Source: Pseudomonas fluvialis
GTDB taxonomy: Bacteria; Pseudomonadota; Gammaproteobacteria; Pseudomonadales; Pseudomonadaceae
DNA length: 64,000 bases
Assembly: GCF_014207935.1 (NCBI RefSeq)
Contig: NZ_JACHLL010000001.1
Coordinates: forward strand, 620,001 to 684,000
Direction of reading: 5' to 3'
Both the position numbers and the translations under genes were made by a program. Numbering within the stretch: position 1 is the first letter of the stretch; each line of letters opens with the position of its first letter. Positions 28,153 through 38,765 of the stretch are shown here, piece after piece. Below the pieces are notes generated by a model. The model was not told the DNA's origin. It searched no databases and saw nothing but the letters and a program-made list of their open reading frames with translations.

Positions 28153-31100
28153 ATGCCCATGCCGCGCAGCCGTACCCTGCCCCTCAACTGGCTGATCATG
28201 CTGCCGCTGGCCGGCGCCTGGCTGGTACTCGGTGTGCTGCTGCTGGTGTTCTCTGCGAGTACCAACCGGCATACCGGCGAGCAACTGATCCAGCAGCGCG
28301 CCGACTCGCTGATGAGCAACCTGCAGATGACCGCGGAAACCGTCGACCGCCGCCATGAGCTGCAGCGCATTATTCTCGCCATGGGCGCAGAAAGCGGCGT
28401 GCATGAATTGCTCATCGTCGCCGGCGAGCCCTTGCAGGTAGTCGCTAGCCTCGACGCCAGCGACATCGGCAAGCCCCTCAGCGCCCTCGGCGGCAGCGAT
28501 ACCCGGTTGATCGAGCGCAGCCTGCGCGAACATCGTCCCTTGAGTGCCAATGTCGAGGAGCACGACCAGCAACACCGCGACTTCGCCATGCCCATCCTGC
28601 TGAGCAACTCGCAACTGCTCGATCAGCTGCAGAGTCCCGGCGCCATCTACCTCGGCCTGGATACCGGCGCGCTGCAGAACGTCCAGCAGCAGCGCATCCT
28701 GCAACAGAGCGCACTGCTGATGCTCGGCACCGCCATACTCCTCGCCCTGCTGGTCGGCCTGCTGCGGCGCAAGGTGCTGGCGCCGCTCAACCAGTTGCTG
28801 CAGGCCATCGCCAGTGGCAATCCCGAGCTGCGCCTGCAGCAGGCCAGCCAGGAGGCACAGGGCGAATTTCAGGTACTGGCGCAAACGCTGTACCAGCAGT
28901 ACCAACGCGAACAGCGCGACAAGGCGCGCCTGCAGAGCATCCTCGCCTCCGCGGCCGAAGGCATTCTGCTGGTCGACGGCCGCGGACTGATCAGTTACGC
29001 CAACCCCACCCTGTGCCGCCTGTTCGGCTATACCGAACAGGCCCTGCTCGGCCAGTCGGTGATGCAACTGGTCTACACCAACAGTGACCGCGAGCGCCTG
29101 CGCCAGCTACGCCACGAGTTCCGCAGCGAGGCGCCGCCCAGCCAGTTCACTGGCGAGCTGCTCGGCTGCAGCCAGAGCGGCGCCCCGCTACAACTGGCCA
29201 TGACCTGCAGCCACATCCACCTGCACGATGAAGAAATCTTCACCGTCATGCTGCATGACATTGGCGAACGCAAGGAAGCCGAGCGCCTGTTGCAGCAGGC
29301 GCGCGAATCGGCGGAAAGCGCCAGCCGGGCCAAAAGCGAATTCCTCGCCACCATGAGCCATGAGATCCGCACACCGATGAACGGGGTGATCGGCATGGCT
29401 CAGGTGCTGGCCGATACGCCCCTGAACAACCAGCAGCGGGAGCTGGTCGGCACCCTGCAACACTCCGCCGAGCTGCTCCTGACCCTGCTCAACGACATCC
29501 TCGACCTGTCCAAGATCGAAGCCGGCATGCTGCGCCTGGAGCACACCGCCTGTAACTGGGAAGACATCCTCCTCGACGCCTGCAAACTGATGCAGCCACA
29601 CGCCCAGAAGAAAGAGCTGCAGCTATACCTGCTGATCGATCCCGATGCGCCAGTGGCGATCCTCGGCGACCCGATCCGCCTGCGCCAGATTGTCCTCAAC
29701 CTGTTGAGCAATGCCGTCAAGTTCACCCGCCAGGGCCATATCCACATCGAGCTGAGCGTCACCCGGCAGCTGACTGGCAGCGCCGGTTTCCGCCTGCGCA
29801 TCCGCGACACCGGCATCGGCATGACCCAGGCACAACAGGCGCGCCTGTTCCAGCCCTTCACCCAGGCCGACTCATCGACCACCCGCGAATTCGGCGGTAC
29901 CGGCCTGGGCCTGTCGATCAGCCGCAGGCTGCTGGAACTGATGCAGGGCAGCATCAGCGTCAGCAGCGCGCCGGAACAGGGCAGCTGTTTCACCCTCGAC
30001 CTCACCCTGCCCTGCCAGACCCAGCAGCACACGGCATCGCCCCCCAGTCTGAGTGACAAGCGCATTCTGCTGCTCGACCCGCAGCCGCTGAGCCTGGAGA
30101 TCGTGCAGAGCAGCCTGGCTCGCGAGGGCTGCATCCTGCTGTACGCCGAACAGGCCAACGACACTCTGCCGCCGCACGACCTGCTGCTGATCAGCGACCG
30201 CATCGGCGGTAGCCTGCCGCCCCAGCTGCGCAGCGAGCCACAGCTGTGGCTGTGCAGCCTGCCGCACGAGCACTGCCGCTGCCCGGTCGGCGTACGGCGC
30301 CTGCCGCAGCCGGGCAAACGCAGCGAACTGCTGCAGGCCGTGCAGCAACTGCTCGACCCGAACCAGACGACCGCTGCAGCAAGCCTATCCAACCCGACCA
30401 GCTTGCCGCAGCGCCTGCACGGCAGACTGCTGGTGGTCGAGGACACCCAGCTCAACCAGCAGGTGATCCGCGCCATGCTCGAACCCTACGGCCTGACCCT
30501 GGCGTTCGCCGACAACGGCCAGCTGGGCGTGGAAGCCTGCACCCGCGAAACCTTCGATCTGGTGCTGATGGACTGCCTGATGCCGGTGCTCGACGGCCTG
30601 GATGCCACCCGGGCGATCCGTGCCCATGAGGCCAGCCTTGGCGGCACCCGGCACCTGCCGATCATTGCCCTCACCGCCAACGCCTACAAGGAAAGTCGCC
30701 AGCGCTGCCTGGAGGCCGGCATGGATGATTTCCTCAGCAAACCGGTGATGCGCGACGAGCTGCTGAAAGTGCTACAACGCTACCTGCCCGCCACCCATGA
30801 CGCGCCCACGCCCGAGGCCACCGAGGAGCCGCAGCCAATGCCCAGCCAGCCAGGACCTGTCGACTACCCTCGCATCGTGCAGATGTGCGAGCAGCTGGGC
30901 ACGGCCGTGATGAGCAACCTGTTGCAGGAGTTCGCCAGACAAGCCGGCAGCATGGCCGACGAAATGTGCACGGCGATCGACGGCGCCGACTGGCCCACCG
31001 CACACCGCATGGCCCACAGCCTCAAGGGCAGCTCCGGCACCCTCGGCATGGATGCGCTGAGCCAGCAGGCGGCGGCACTGGAACAACAGCTGAAACACGC

Positions 31101-31209
31101 CCCCGCGCAACTGCCCCTAGAGCCGCTGCGCGAGGCGGCCCAGCAGTTGCGTGCCGGCGTCGAGCAGCACAGCCAGGCGGCGCTGGCCTGTTGCCAGGCG
31201 CAAACCTAG
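28153..31209 (+). CDS. Hybrid sensor histidine kinase with PAS, two receiver regions and HPt
   Basis: The protein has 1018 residues. Two membrane segments (about 12-34 and 186-206) enclose a periplasmic sensor region. A PAS domain starts near 257. The HisKA box [10 protein letters not shown] has phospho-acceptor H403; the ATPase N-box is at about 516-525 and the G-box GGTGLGL near 581. A first receiver-like region at 636-745 seems to lack the usual acceptor Asp. The second receiver (757-875) has D807 in LMDCLMPV. The HPt domain has H955 in AHSLKGSSG. Together with the adjacent lipoprotein it forms a probable sensing module of the BvgS/TorS-like tripartite type. No output regulator gene is adjacent. 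Confidence 0.9.
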   Translation: MPMPRSRTLPLNWLIMLPLAGAWLVLGVLLLVFSASTNRHTGEQLIQQRADSLMSNLQMTAETVDRRHELQRIILAMGAESGVHELLIVAGEPLQVVASLDASDIGKPLSALGGSDTRLIERSLREHRPLSANVEEHDQQHRDFAMPILLSNSQLLDQLQSPGAIYLGLDTGALQNVQQQRILQQSALLMLGTAILLALLVGLLRRKVLAPLNQLLQAIASGNPELRLQQASQEAQGEFQVLAQTLYQQYQREQRDKARLQSILASAAEGILLVDGRGLISYANPTLCRLFGYTEQALLGQSVMQLVYTNSDRERLRQLRHEFRSEAPPSQFTGELLGCSQSGAPLQLAMTCSHIHLHDEEIFTVMLHDIGERKEAERLLQQARESAESASRAKSEFLATMSHEIRTPMNGVIGMAQVLADTPLNNQQRELVGTLQHSAELLLTLLNDILDLSKIEAGMLRLEHTACNWEDILLDACKLMQPHAQKKELQLYLLIDPDAPVAILGDPIRLRQIVLNLLSNAVKFTRQGHIHIELSVTRQLTGSAGFRLRIRDTGIGMTQAQQARLFQPFTQADSSTTREFGGTGLGLSISRRLLELMQGSISVSSAPEQGSCFTLDLTLPCQTQQHTASPPSLSDKRILLLDPQPLSLEIVQSSLAREGCILLYAEQANDTLPPHDLLLISDRIGGSLPPQLRSEPQLWLCSLPHEHCRCPVGVRRLPQPGKRSELLQAVQQLLDPNQTTAAASLSNPTSLPQRLHGRLLVVEDTQLNQQVIRAMLEPYGLTLAFADNGQLGVEACTRETFDLVLMDCLMPVLDGLDATRAIRAHEASLGGTRHLPIIALTANAYKESRQRCLEAGMDDFLSKPVMRDELLKVLQRYLPATHDAPTPEATEEPQPMPSQPGPVDYPRIVQMCEQLGTAVMSNLLQEFARQAGSMADEMCTAIDGADWPTAHRMAHSLKGSSGTLGMDALSQQAAALEQQLKHAPAQLPLEPLREAAQQLRAGVEQHSQAALACCQAQT

Positions 31210-31235
31210 CAGGCTGTTGAAAAACTACCTGCTAG
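31206..31235. repeat. Hairpin between the hybrid kinase and folA
   Basis: CTAGCAGG and CCTGCTAG form a perfect eight-base-pair stem around a 14-base loop CTGTTGAAAAACTA. The left arm begins inside the kinase stop codon. The loop sequence GCTGTTGAAAAA is a motif I recall as repeated between genes in Pseudomonas. It lacks a T-run, so it may be a repeat remnant rather than a classical terminator for the convergent transcripts. Confidence 0.45.
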
Positions 31236-31241
31236 CGGCAA

Positions 31242-31751
31242 TCAGACCTGGCGCTGCCAGACCTCATAGCTATGCCCCGGCGTTTCGCCTTCAGCGGCAT
31301 GCTCGGTGCAAGCCGTACGCTGCCACTGCGGCCCCTCGAAAGGCGGGAACCAGGCATCGCCGGCCGGGCTGAGCGCTACCCGGGTCAGGTACAGGCGCTC
31401 GGCCAGCGGCAGTGCCTGCTCATACAGCTGCGCCCCGCCGATCAGCATCACCTCGTCGACACCCTGCTCCTGTGCCCAGGCCTGGGCGCGCTGCAACGCA
31501 GCCGGCAGTGAGGCAAAGACCTCGGCCCCCTCCAGCTGCAGGCCGGCCTGGCGGCTGACCACAAGGTTGAGCCGGCCCGGCAGCGGCCGGCCCAGCGAGT
31601 CCCAGGTCTTGCGGCCCATCACCACCGGCTTGCCCAGGGTTCTGGCCTTGAAGTACTTGAGATCACCCGGCAGACGCCAGGGCAACTGATTGTCCACGCC
31701 GATCACGCGGTTATCGCCCATGGCGGCGATCAGGCACAGCGGCAGACTCAT
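31242..31751 (-). CDS. folA: Dihydrofolate reductase FolA
   Basis: FolA reduces dihydrofolate to tetrahydrofolate with NADPH, regenerating the cofactor consumed by ThyA. The 169 residues include [20 protein letters not shown], with the substrate-binding acidic residue in the helix after it, [15 protein letters not shown] for NADPH, and [11 protein letters not shown]. Its start overlaps the thyA stop by four bases (ATGA). thyA-folA pairing is a common functional operon. Confidence 0.95.
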   Translation of the reverse strand: MSLPLCLIAAMGDNRVIGVDNQLPWRLPGDLKYFKARTLGKPVVMGRKTWDSLGRPLPGRLNLVVSRQAGLQLEGAEVFASLPAALQRAQAWAQEQGVDEVMLIGGAQLYEQALPLAERLYLTRVALSPAGDAWFPPFEGPQWQRTACTEHAAEGETPGHSYEVWQRQV

Positions 31752-32542
31752 ACCGCCACCGGCGCCTTGATATGCGGATGCGACTGGTAGCCGACCAGCT
31801 CGAAGTCCTCGAAGCGGAAGGCCAGCAGGTCCTTGACCGCCGGATTGAGCTTCATCACCGGCAACGGCAACGGCTCGCGCGACAGCTGCAGGTCGGTCTG
31901 CTCGATGTGATTGGCATACAGGTGGCAGTCGCCGCCGGTCCAGATGAACTCGCCGGGTTCAAGATCGCAGACCTGCGCCACCATCAGGGTCAGCAGGGCA
32001 TAGCTGGCGATGTTGAACGGCACGCCGAGGAAGATGTCGGCCGAGCGCTGGTACAGCTGGCAGCTGAGCTTGCCGTCGGCGACATAGAACTGGAACAGCG
32101 CATGGCACGGCGGCAGGGCCATCTGGTCCACCAGCGCCGGGTTCCAGGCCGAAACGATCAGGCGGCGCGAGTCCGGGTTCTTCTTGATCATCTCGATCAG
32201 TTTGCTGATCTGGTCGATCGACTCGCCGTTCGGCGCCGGCCAGCTGCGCCACTGGTAGCCGTACACCGGGCCAAGGTTGCCGTTCTCATCGGCCCACTCG
32301 TCCCAGATGCTGACGCCGTTGTCCTTCAGGTACTGGATATTGGTGTCGCCCTGCAGGAACCACAGCAGCTCGTGGATGATGGATTTCAGGTGGCACTTCT
32401 TGGTGGTGACGATGGGGAAGCCATCGGCCAGGTTGAAGCGCATCTGGTAGCCGAACACGCTGTAGGTGCCGGTGCCGGTGCGGTCACTCTTGAAGGTGCC
32501 GTGCTCGCGCACATGGCGCATCAGATCGAGGTACTGTTTCAT
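31748..32542 (-). CDS. thyA: Thymidylate synthase ThyA
   Basis: ThyA methylates dUMP to dTMP using methylene-tetrahydrofolate. At 264 residues it has the same length as the E. coli enzyme. The catalytic Cys is in [11 protein letters not shown], the DRTGTGT segment binds phosphate near the N-terminus, and [19 protein letters not shown] is the standard folate/dUMP region. ATG 32542 is in the overlap ATGA with the lgt stop, and the stop overlaps folA in the same way, so lgt-thyA-folA is a tightly coupled operon. Confidence 0.97.
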   Translation of the reverse strand: MKQYLDLMRHVREHGTFKSDRTGTGTYSVFGYQMRFNLADGFPIVTTKKCHLKSIIHELLWFLQGDTNIQYLKDNGVSIWDEWADENGNLGPVYGYQWRSWPAPNGESIDQISKLIEMIKKNPDSRRLIVSAWNPALVDQMALPPCHALFQFYVADGKLSCQLYQRSADIFLGVPFNIASYALLTLMVAQVCDLEPGEFIWTGGDCHLYANHIEQTDLQLSREPLPLPVMKLNPAVKDLLAFRFEDFELVGYQSHPHIKAPVAV

Positions 32543-33345
32543 CAGACGGCTCCCTGCGCCGCTTGGCGACGGTAAGCGAAAACGATCAGAGCAATGCCGA
32601 CAATCACCATCGGCAGGCTCAGCAACTGGCCCATGGTCAGCCAGCCGAAGGCCAGGTAACCCAGCTGGGCATCCGGCACGCGGACAAATTCGGCAATGAT
32701 GCGGAAACAGCCGTAGCTGAGGGCGAACACGCCGGACACCGCCATGGTCGGCCGCGGCTTGCGGGTATACAGCCAGAGGATGAGGAACAGCGCCACGCCC
32801 TCCATGGCGAACTGGTACAGCTGCGACGGATGGCGCGGCAGCTGAGCCGGATCGGTGGGGAAGACCATCGCCCAGGGCACATCGGTGGCCTTGCCCCACA
32901 GCTCGGCGTTGATGAAGTTGCCCAAGCGGCCGGCGCCCAGACCGATCGGCACCAGCGGGGCGATAAAGTCCATCAGCTCGAAGAAGGTCTTGTCGTTGCG
33001 CTTGCCGAACCACCAGGTGGCCAGCATCACGCCGATAAAGCCGCCATGGAAGGACATGCCGCCCTCCCACACCTTGAACAGCGACAGTGGATCGGCGAGG
33101 AAATGCCCGAAGTTGTAGAACAGCACATAGCCGAAGCGGCCACCGAGAATGATCCCCATCGCGACCCAGAACACCAGATCGGACAGTTTGTCCTTGCTCC
33201 AGGCCGGATCGAACGCCTTCAGCCGGCTGCTGGCCAGCAGCCAGGCGCCACCAATGCCGACCAGATACATCAGGCCGTACCAGTGGATTTTCAGCGGTCC
33301 GAGGGCAATGGCCACCGGGTCAATCTGCGGATAAGCCAGCATCAC
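32542..33345 (-). CDS. lgt: Prolipoprotein diacylglyceryl transferase Lgt
   Basis: Lgt transfers diacylglycerol from phosphatidylglycerol to the lipobox Cys of prolipoproteins in the inner membrane. The 267-residue protein has about seven hydrophobic segments. The family signature [14 protein letters not shown] is complete and [12 protein letters not shown] carries the essential His. It is the first gene of the lgt-thyA-folA operon and begins 6 bases downstream of the TauE-type gene stop, so the transporter gene may also be on this transcript. Confidence 0.96.
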   Translation of the reverse strand: MMLAYPQIDPVAIALGPLKIHWYGLMYLVGIGGAWLLASSRLKAFDPAWSKDKLSDLVFWVAMGIILGGRFGYVLFYNFGHFLADPLSLFKVWEGGMSFHGGFIGVMLATWWFGKRNDKTFFELMDFIAPLVPIGLGAGRLGNFINAELWGKATDVPWAMVFPTDPAQLPRHPSQLYQFAMEGVALFLILWLYTRKPRPTMAVSGVFALSYGCFRIIAEFVRVPDAQLGYLAFGWLTMGQLLSLPMVIVGIALIVFAYRRQAAQGAV

Positions 33346-33351
33346 AACTCC

Positions 33352-34134
33352 TTAGACGAGAAAGCTCAGGCCCACGCTGAGCAGCAGCAGGGCAAACAGA
33401 CGCTTGAGCAGGCGCGGCGGCAGGCGGTGAGCCAGGCGCGCACCAAAGCGGGCAAAAAACATCGAGGTCAGGGCAATCCCGACCATCGCCGGCACATACA
33501 CATAGCCCAGGCTCCAGGCCGGAAGCCCCGGCTGACCCCAGCCGATCACCAGGAAACTCAGGGCACTGGCGATGGCAATGGGCAGGCCGCAGGCCGATGA
33601 GGTCGCCACGGCCTGCTGCATCGGCACGCTACGCCAGGTCAGGAAGGGCACAGTCAGCGAACCGCCACCGATGCCGAAGATGGCCGACGCCCAGCCGATC
33701 ACGCCGCCGGCGGCCACCAGCCCCGGTTTACCCGGCACGCCGCGCGCGGCCTTGGGTTTCAGGTCCAGGGCCATCTGCACGGCGATGATGATGGCGAACA
33801 CGCCGATGATCTTCTGCAGCAACGGCCCCTGAATACTGGCCGCCGTCAGCGCACCAAAGCCGGCGCCGAGCAGAATGCCCACGGCCATCCAGGTGAAGAT
33901 CGGCCACAGCACCGCGCCCTTGCGCTGGTGCTCCAGCACCGAGTTGATCGAGGTGAAGATGATGGTCGCCAGGGAAGTACCGACCGCCATGTGGGTGAGC
34001 ACCTCCGGAGCAAAGCCCTGGGCCGCGAAGCTGAACACCAGCACCGGCACGATGATCAGGCCGCCGCCCACGCCGAACAGCCCGGCCAGAACGCCAGCGG
34101 CCGCACCGAGCAGCATGTAGAGCGCAAATTCCAT
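33352..34134 (-). CDS. TauE/SafE family membrane transporter
   Basis: A 260-residue inner-membrane protein with about eight hydrophobic segments. Two repeats carry the family motifs GLFGVGGGLIIVPVL near the N-terminus and SAIFGIGGGSLTVPFL in the second half. The family exports sulfite, sulfoacetate or related organosulfur anions, but the substrate cannot be told here. ATG 34134 starts right at the first membrane segment; the in-frame upstream extension is not hydrophobic and is rejected. It lies directly upstream of lgt on the same strand. Confidence 0.88.
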   Translation of the reverse strand: MEFALYMLLGAAAGVLAGLFGVGGGLIIVPVLVFSFAAQGFAPEVLTHMAVGTSLATIIFTSINSVLEHQRKGAVLWPIFTWMAVGILLGAGFGALTAASIQGPLLQKIIGVFAIIIAVQMALDLKPKAARGVPGKPGLVAAGGVIGWASAIFGIGGGSLTVPFLTWRSVPMQQAVATSSACGLPIAIASALSFLVIGWGQPGLPAWSLGYVYVPAMVGIALTSMFFARFGARLAHRLPPRLLKRLFALLLLSVGLSFLV

Positions 34135-34237
34135 GAGGTCCCCCAGACAAAGGCGCATGGTAACGGATGCCCCGCCGGCCCTCCACCCGCGCCGATGGAT
34201 GCAGTAGTCTGAGTGCTCATTCCGAACGAGCCCTGCC

Positions 34238-34987
34238 ATGTGCCTGATCGTCTTTGCCTGGCGCCCCGGCCACGCCCTGCCCCTGCTGGTGGCCGCCAAC
34301 CGCGACGAGTTCTATGCCCGCCCGGCCGCCGCACTGGCGCCCTGGGACGATGTGCCCGGCCTGGTGGCCGGCCGTGACCTGCAGGCCGGCGGCACCTGGC
34401 TGGGCCTCGGCGCCAACGGGCGCTTCGCCGCCCTGACCAATATCCGCGATCCACGTCAACCGCTGGGCAGTGCCTCGCGCGGCGAGCTGCCGGCGCGTTT
34501 TCTCGCCAGCACGCAAAGCCCTGCTGAGTTCATGGCCGAGTTGCAGCCGCAGCTGCACCAGTTCAGCGGTTTCAACCTGCTGCTCGGCGACGGCCGGCAA
34601 CTGTGGCACCTCAATCCGCGCGAAACCCAGCCGCGTCAGCTCGGCGAAGGCATCTACGGTCTGTCCAACGCCACCCTCGATACGCCCTGGCCAAAGCTGC
34701 TGCGTGCCCGCCAGGGCCTGCAGCAGGCACTGCACGACGCCGATGACGAGCGCCTGTTTGCCGTGCTGGCCGACCCGCAACCGGCGGCCGACGAGCACCT
34801 GCCGGATACCGGTGTCGGCCGCGAGACCGAGCGCCTGCTGTCCAGCGTATTCATCCGCAGCGCCACCTACGGCACCCGCGCCAGCACCCTGGTACGGATA
34901 TGGGAGGATGGCAGCCGGAGCATTCACGAACGCCGCTTTGGCCCGCATGGCGAGCCGCTGGGGGAGACGCGGTTAGAACTGCGGTAG
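34238..34987 (+). CDS. NRDE/TANGO2 family protein
   Basis: A 249-residue protein of the NRDE family, named after the NRDEF segment seen here in VAANRDEFYARP. It begins MCLIVFAW with Cys2, which could become the N-terminal residue after Met removal as in Ntn-type hydrolases. The segment GGTWLGLGANGRFAALTN is highly characteristic. Eukaryotic TANGO2 relatives are linked to haem and lipid handling, but the bacterial role is not established. It is divergent from the TauE-type gene and its end overlaps the 3' end of a frameshifted minus-strand gene. Confidence 0.85.
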   Translation: MCLIVFAWRPGHALPLLVAANRDEFYARPAAALAPWDDVPGLVAGRDLQAGGTWLGLGANGRFAALTNIRDPRQPLGSASRGELPARFLASTQSPAEFMAELQPQLHQFSGFNLLLGDGRQLWHLNPRETQPRQLGEGIYGLSNATLDTPWPKLLRARQGLQQALHDADDERLFAVLADPQPAADEHLPDTGVGRETERLLSSVFIRSATYGTRASTLVRIWEDGSRSIHERRFGPHGEPLGETRLELR

Positions 34988-35801
34988 GTCGAGGCGAAAC
35001 AGGCGCGAGCGCTGCTGGCGGTCATCCGGGTCATTGACCAGGCGCAGGCTGCCATCGGCAAGCATCACCAGCCCTTCGATCTTGGCCTGTCCGGCCAGAG
35101 GCCACTGCTGGCTCACCTTGCCGGCATCCAGGCAACCGATCACCGAACCGGCGCAGGCACCGTCGTGGTAGCTCGATGTGGTGTCCTCGGCGGCGGCGGA
35201 AAACAGCAGACGACCCTGCCGGTCCAGACACAGATCGGTGAGGCTCAGCGACACGCCCTGCCAGTCGCCCAGCTCGACCGGCTGCACAGCAAACAGCGCA
35301 GCGGCCGATAGCCCGCCCTGGTGCAGTCCGTCCAATACCCGTGACAGGTCCAGACTGATCAGGGCATTGACCCCGCCCCGACCATTGCCGCGTTGCGCCC
35401 TGCCCCTGCACCACCGCACCTTCCAGATTGAGCTCAGGCAGCTGCGCCGCCAGCGCGCCATATAGCTCACTGAGATCAATCACGCGGGTCTGCTCGCCGT
35501 CGACCAGCACCGCCCGGCAGCGCTGCGCGGTGGAACCGGAACCAAGCGCCAGCAGGCGCCCGCCCGGCAGCACGCAGAGCATTTCGAAGTCGGGTTTCAG
35601 GCGTTTGCGCTCCGCCGGCTCCTGCGGCAACTCGCCCGCTAGCAGGGGCCGCTGATCGATAAAGCCACCCGTCAGGCTGTAGCGCTGCAGCAGCAATTCG
35701 TCGTCGCCCAGCACATACAGCCGCTCATCCAGCGCCACCAGTGCGCTGGCAGCCGCCAGACGCAGGGTCGCCAGTTCCTGCAGTGGCAGGGGGGATGTCA
35801 C
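34973..35801 (-). pseudogene. Frameshifted beta-propeller-like conserved protein gene
   Basis: Two overlapping minus-strand frames together make one protein of about 275 residues. The first frame starts at 35801 (MTSPLPLQELATLRL) and reads well to LNLEGAVVQG near 35405. The sequence that continues it, QRGNGRGGVNALISLDLS, is in the other frame and runs to a stop at 34973. The break therefore lies at about 35390-35430, where a GC-rich run (GGGGCAGGGCGC on the minus strand) is a plausible slip site; related proteins seem to have a few more residues at this point, so a small deletion is possible. It starts in an ATGA overlap with the ptsP stop. Either a pseudogene or a sequencing error. Confidence 0.75.
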
Positions 35802-38077
35802 GCCTGGATGGTCGCGGCCGGGTTGATCACCCGGCCCAGGCCAAGGTTACGCAGGGCCAGGTGCAGCGAGCTATGGATCACCTGCGGACTGTCCATACGC
35901 AGCAGTTGCGCCAGCAGCTCCTGCGCCTTGCTCAGGCTGAGCTGACGCAGCAGCCACTTCACCTTGGGCAGGTTGGTGGCGTTCATCGACAGCGAGTCGA
36001 AGCCCATGGCCATCAGAATCACCGCCGCCGCGGGATCACCGGCCATCTCGCCGCAGATGCTCACCGGCTTGCCTTCGGCATGGGCGCCGTCGACCACCAG
36101 TTTCAGCGCGTGCAGCACGGCCGGATGGAGGAAGTCGTAGAGGTCGGCGACCCGCGGGTTGTTGCGGTCCACCGCCAGCAGGTACTGGGTCAGGTCGTTG
36201 GAGCCGACCGAGAGGAAATCGACCTGGCGGGCCAGTTCGCGCACCTGATACACGGCGGCGGGAATCTCGATCATCACCCCGACCGGCGGCATGGGGATGT
36301 CCACGCCCTCGTCGCGCACCTCGCCCCAGGCACGGTGAATCAGGTGCAGCGACTCTTCCAGCTCCTGCAGACCGGAGATCATCGGCAGCAGGATGCGCAG
36401 GTTGTTCAGGCCCTCACTGGCCTTGAGCATGGCGCGCACCTGCACCAGGAAGATTTCCGGGTGATCGAGGGTGATACGGATGCCGCGCCAGCCGAGGAAG
36501 GGGTTCTCTTCCTTGATCGGGAAGTACGGCAGCGCCTTGTCGCCGCCAATGTCGAGAGTCCGCATGGTCACCGGCAGCGGGTGGAAGGCCGCCAGTTGAC
36601 CCCGGTAGTTCTGCATCTGTTCCTTTTCGCTGGGGAAGCGCTCGTTGATCATGAACGGCACTTCCGTGCGGTACAGGCCGACGCCCTCGGCGCCGCGCTC
36701 CTGGGCACGGGTCACGTCGGCCAGCAGGCCGGTGTTGACCCACAGCGGCACGCGGTGACCGTCCAGAGTCTCGCAGGGCAGGCCGCGCAGGGCGTCGAGG
36801 CCCTTGACCAGCTGGCGCTCTTCCTCGACCACGGCACGGTACTGTTTGCACAGCTCGGCCGAAGGGTTGGTGAAGACCTCGCCGTGGTAGCCGTCGACGA
36901 TCATGGCAATGCCGTCGACCTTGGAATACGGCAGGTCGACCGCGCCCATCACCGTGGGAATGCCCATGGCGCGGGCCAGGATGGCCACGTGCGAGTTGCC
37001 CGAACCCTGCACCGAAACCAGGCCGACCAGCTTGCCGGCCGGCACCTCGCCCAGCATCGCAGGCGACAGTTCCTCGGCCACCAGAATGGTGTTGTCCGGA
37101 TAGGTCAGCTGCTGTTTGCGCTCTTCCTGCAGGTAGGCGAGCAGGCGCCGACCGAGGTCGCGCACATCCGAGGCGCGCTCGCGCAGGTAGGCGTCGTCCA
37201 TCAGCTCGAAGCGGGCGACATGGGCGTTGACCACCTGGCGCAGGGCGCCCTGGGCCCACTGCCCGGTCTTGATGATGGCGCGCACTTCGCCACCGAGGGC
37301 GGCGTCTTCCAGCATCATCAGGTAAACATCAAACAGGGCGCGCTCTTCCTTGCGCAGCTGCTTGGCCAGCTTGGCCGACAGCTCCTGCATGTCCTCGCGT
37401 ACCCATTCCAGGGCCTTGCCGAACAGCTCCATCTCGGCGTCGATATCGTCGACGCTCTTGTCCGGCACCACATCCAGATCGGCCGGCGGCAGCATGACCA
37501 CCGCGGAACCGACCGCGGCGCCCGGCGAACCGGCCACCCCGACGAACTTGGCTTCCTGAATGCCCTTGCCCTGCTTGCCCAGGCCACGGATCGAACCGGT
37601 GGCCTCGGCATGGGCGATAACCCCGGCGAGCTGGGCACTCATGGTGACCAGGAAGGCTTCCTCGCCCTCGTCGAACTGGCGGCGCTCCTTCTGCTGCACC
37701 ACCAGCACGCCCATCACCCGACGATGGTGGATGATCGGCGCGCCGAGGAAGGAGGCATAGCGTTCCTCACCGGTCTCGGCGAAGTAGCGATAACGCGGGT
37801 GACTGGCCGCATCTTCGAGGTTGAGCGGCTCCTCGCGGCTGCCCACCAGGCCCACCAGGCCCTCGTTGGGCGCCATGCTGACCTTGCCGATGGAGCGTTT
37901 GTTCAGACCCTCGGTGGCCATCAGCACGAAGCGATTGCTTTCCGGGTCGAGCAGATACACCGAGCAGACCTGGCTGCCCATGGACTCTTTCACGCGCTGC
38001 ACGATGATGCCCAGCGCCGCCTTGAGGTCCTTGGCGGCGTTGACTTCCTGCACGATCTTGCGCAGCGTGTTGAGCAT
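35798..38077 (-). CDS. ptsP: Phosphoenolpyruvate-protein phosphotransferase PtsP (EI-Ntr)
   Basis: PtsP is the first enzyme of the nitrogen PTS; it takes phosphate from PEP and passes it to NPr. The 759-residue chain has an N-terminal GAF domain (about 1-165) that senses glutamine/2-oxoglutarate in the family, then the phosphohistidine domain with H363 in GSGNSHVAILARAMG, and the PEP-binding barrel with LYRTEVPFM and SVGSNDLTQYLLAVDR. It follows the rppH gene on the same strand by 37 bases, the usual rppH-ptsP arrangement in gammaproteobacteria. Confidence 0.96.
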   Translation of the reverse strand: MLNTLRKIVQEVNAAKDLKAALGIIVQRVKESMGSQVCSVYLLDPESNRFVLMATEGLNKRSIGKVSMAPNEGLVGLVGSREEPLNLEDAASHPRYRYFAETGEERYASFLGAPIIHHRRVMGVLVVQQKERRQFDEGEEAFLVTMSAQLAGVIAHAEATGSIRGLGKQGKGIQEAKFVGVAGSPGAAVGSAVVMLPPADLDVVPDKSVDDIDAEMELFGKALEWVREDMQELSAKLAKQLRKEERALFDVYLMMLEDAALGGEVRAIIKTGQWAQGALRQVVNAHVARFELMDDAYLRERASDVRDLGRRLLAYLQEERKQQLTYPDNTILVAEELSPAMLGEVPAGKLVGLVSVQGSGNSHVAILARAMGIPTVMGAVDLPYSKVDGIAMIVDGYHGEVFTNPSAELCKQYRAVVEEERQLVKGLDALRGLPCETLDGHRVPLWVNTGLLADVTRAQERGAEGVGLYRTEVPFMINERFPSEKEQMQNYRGQLAAFHPLPVTMRTLDIGGDKALPYFPIKEENPFLGWRGIRITLDHPEIFLVQVRAMLKASEGLNNLRILLPMISGLQELEESLHLIHRAWGEVRDEGVDIPMPPVGVMIEIPAAVYQVRELARQVDFLSVGSNDLTQYLLAVDRNNPRVADLYDFLHPAVLHALKLVVDGAHAEGKPVSICGEMAGDPAAAVILMAMGFDSLSMNATNLPKVKWLLRQLSLSKAQELLAQLLRMDSPQVIHSSLHLALRNLGLGRVINPAATIQA

Positions 38078-38114
38078 GGTCAGGGCCGTATCTCCCGTGT
38101 TATTCGCGCACTAG

Positions 38115-38594
38115 TTATTCACGTACCAGCAGGCGCGGAGCCAATTCCTTGAGGGCGCGGCGATAAACCTCGCGCTTGAACGTCACCACCTGATTCAGCG
38201 GATACCAGTAGCTGACCCAGCGCCAGCCGTCGAACTCCGGCTTGCCGGTCACATCCATCCGCACACGGTCCTCGGCGCCGGTCAGGCGCAACAGAAACCA
38301 TTTCTGCTTCTGGCCAATACACAGCGGCTGCGAGTGGGTGCGCACCAGACGCTGCGGCAGACGATACCGCAACCAGCCACGGGTGCAGGCGAGGATCTTC
38401 ACATCCTCAGGCTCCAGACCCACTTCTTCGTTCAACTCGCGGAACAGCGCCTCTTCCGGCGTCTCTCGCGGGTTGATGCCCCCCTGGGGAAACTGCCAGG
38501 CATCCTGATTGATGCGGCGTGCCCACATGACCTGCCCGGCATCATTGGAAAGGATGATGCCGACATTGGGGCGAAAACCATCGGAATCAATCAC
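38115..38594 (-). CDS. rppH: RNA pyrophosphohydrolase RppH
   Basis: RppH removes pyrophosphate from the 5' triphosphate end of mRNA, starting RNase E-dependent decay. The 159-residue Nudix protein begins at a GTG (38594), reading (M)[20 protein letters not shown] Shine-Dalgarno about eight bases upstream supports this over the ATG at 38753, which would add about 50 unrelated residues. The Nudix box is complete (about residues 38-60, [17 protein letters not shown] at its start, with the metal-binding EE pair). It lies upstream of ptsP on the same strand. Confidence 0.95.
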   Translation of the reverse strand: MIDSDGFRPNVGIILSNDAGQVMWARRINQDAWQFPQGGINPRETPEEALFRELNEEVGLEPEDVKILACTRGWLRYRLPQRLVRTHSQPLCIGQKQKWFLLRLTGAEDRVRMDVTGKPEFDGWRWVSYWYPLNQVVTFKREVYRRALKELAPRLLVRE

Positions 38595-38765
38595 GGCAGG
38601 CACCTCAAAACACATATGCAAGGCATTGTTCCACAAAGCCCGCTGCCGCAGCAATGCAGGCTCCAGCGGCGGCGTGGCAAGCCCGCAAGGCCCCGCCGGA
38701 ACGGGCATCGCCAGTGCTTTTGCCTTATCCTGTGCGCCTCGTTTTTTCCACAAAGGTTAACCAAC

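Noticed and set aside
26929..29067. A 712-codon minus-strand frame opposite ilvD end, the lipoprotein and kinase genes
   Set aside because: It passes through a terminator and three genes with clear motifs on the other strand; no family features.
35741..38152. An 803-codon plus-strand open frame opposite ptsP
   Set aside because: It is the antisense shadow of ptsP. The translation is His/Gln/Gly/Ala-rich with no motif, as expected for GC-rich antisense frames.
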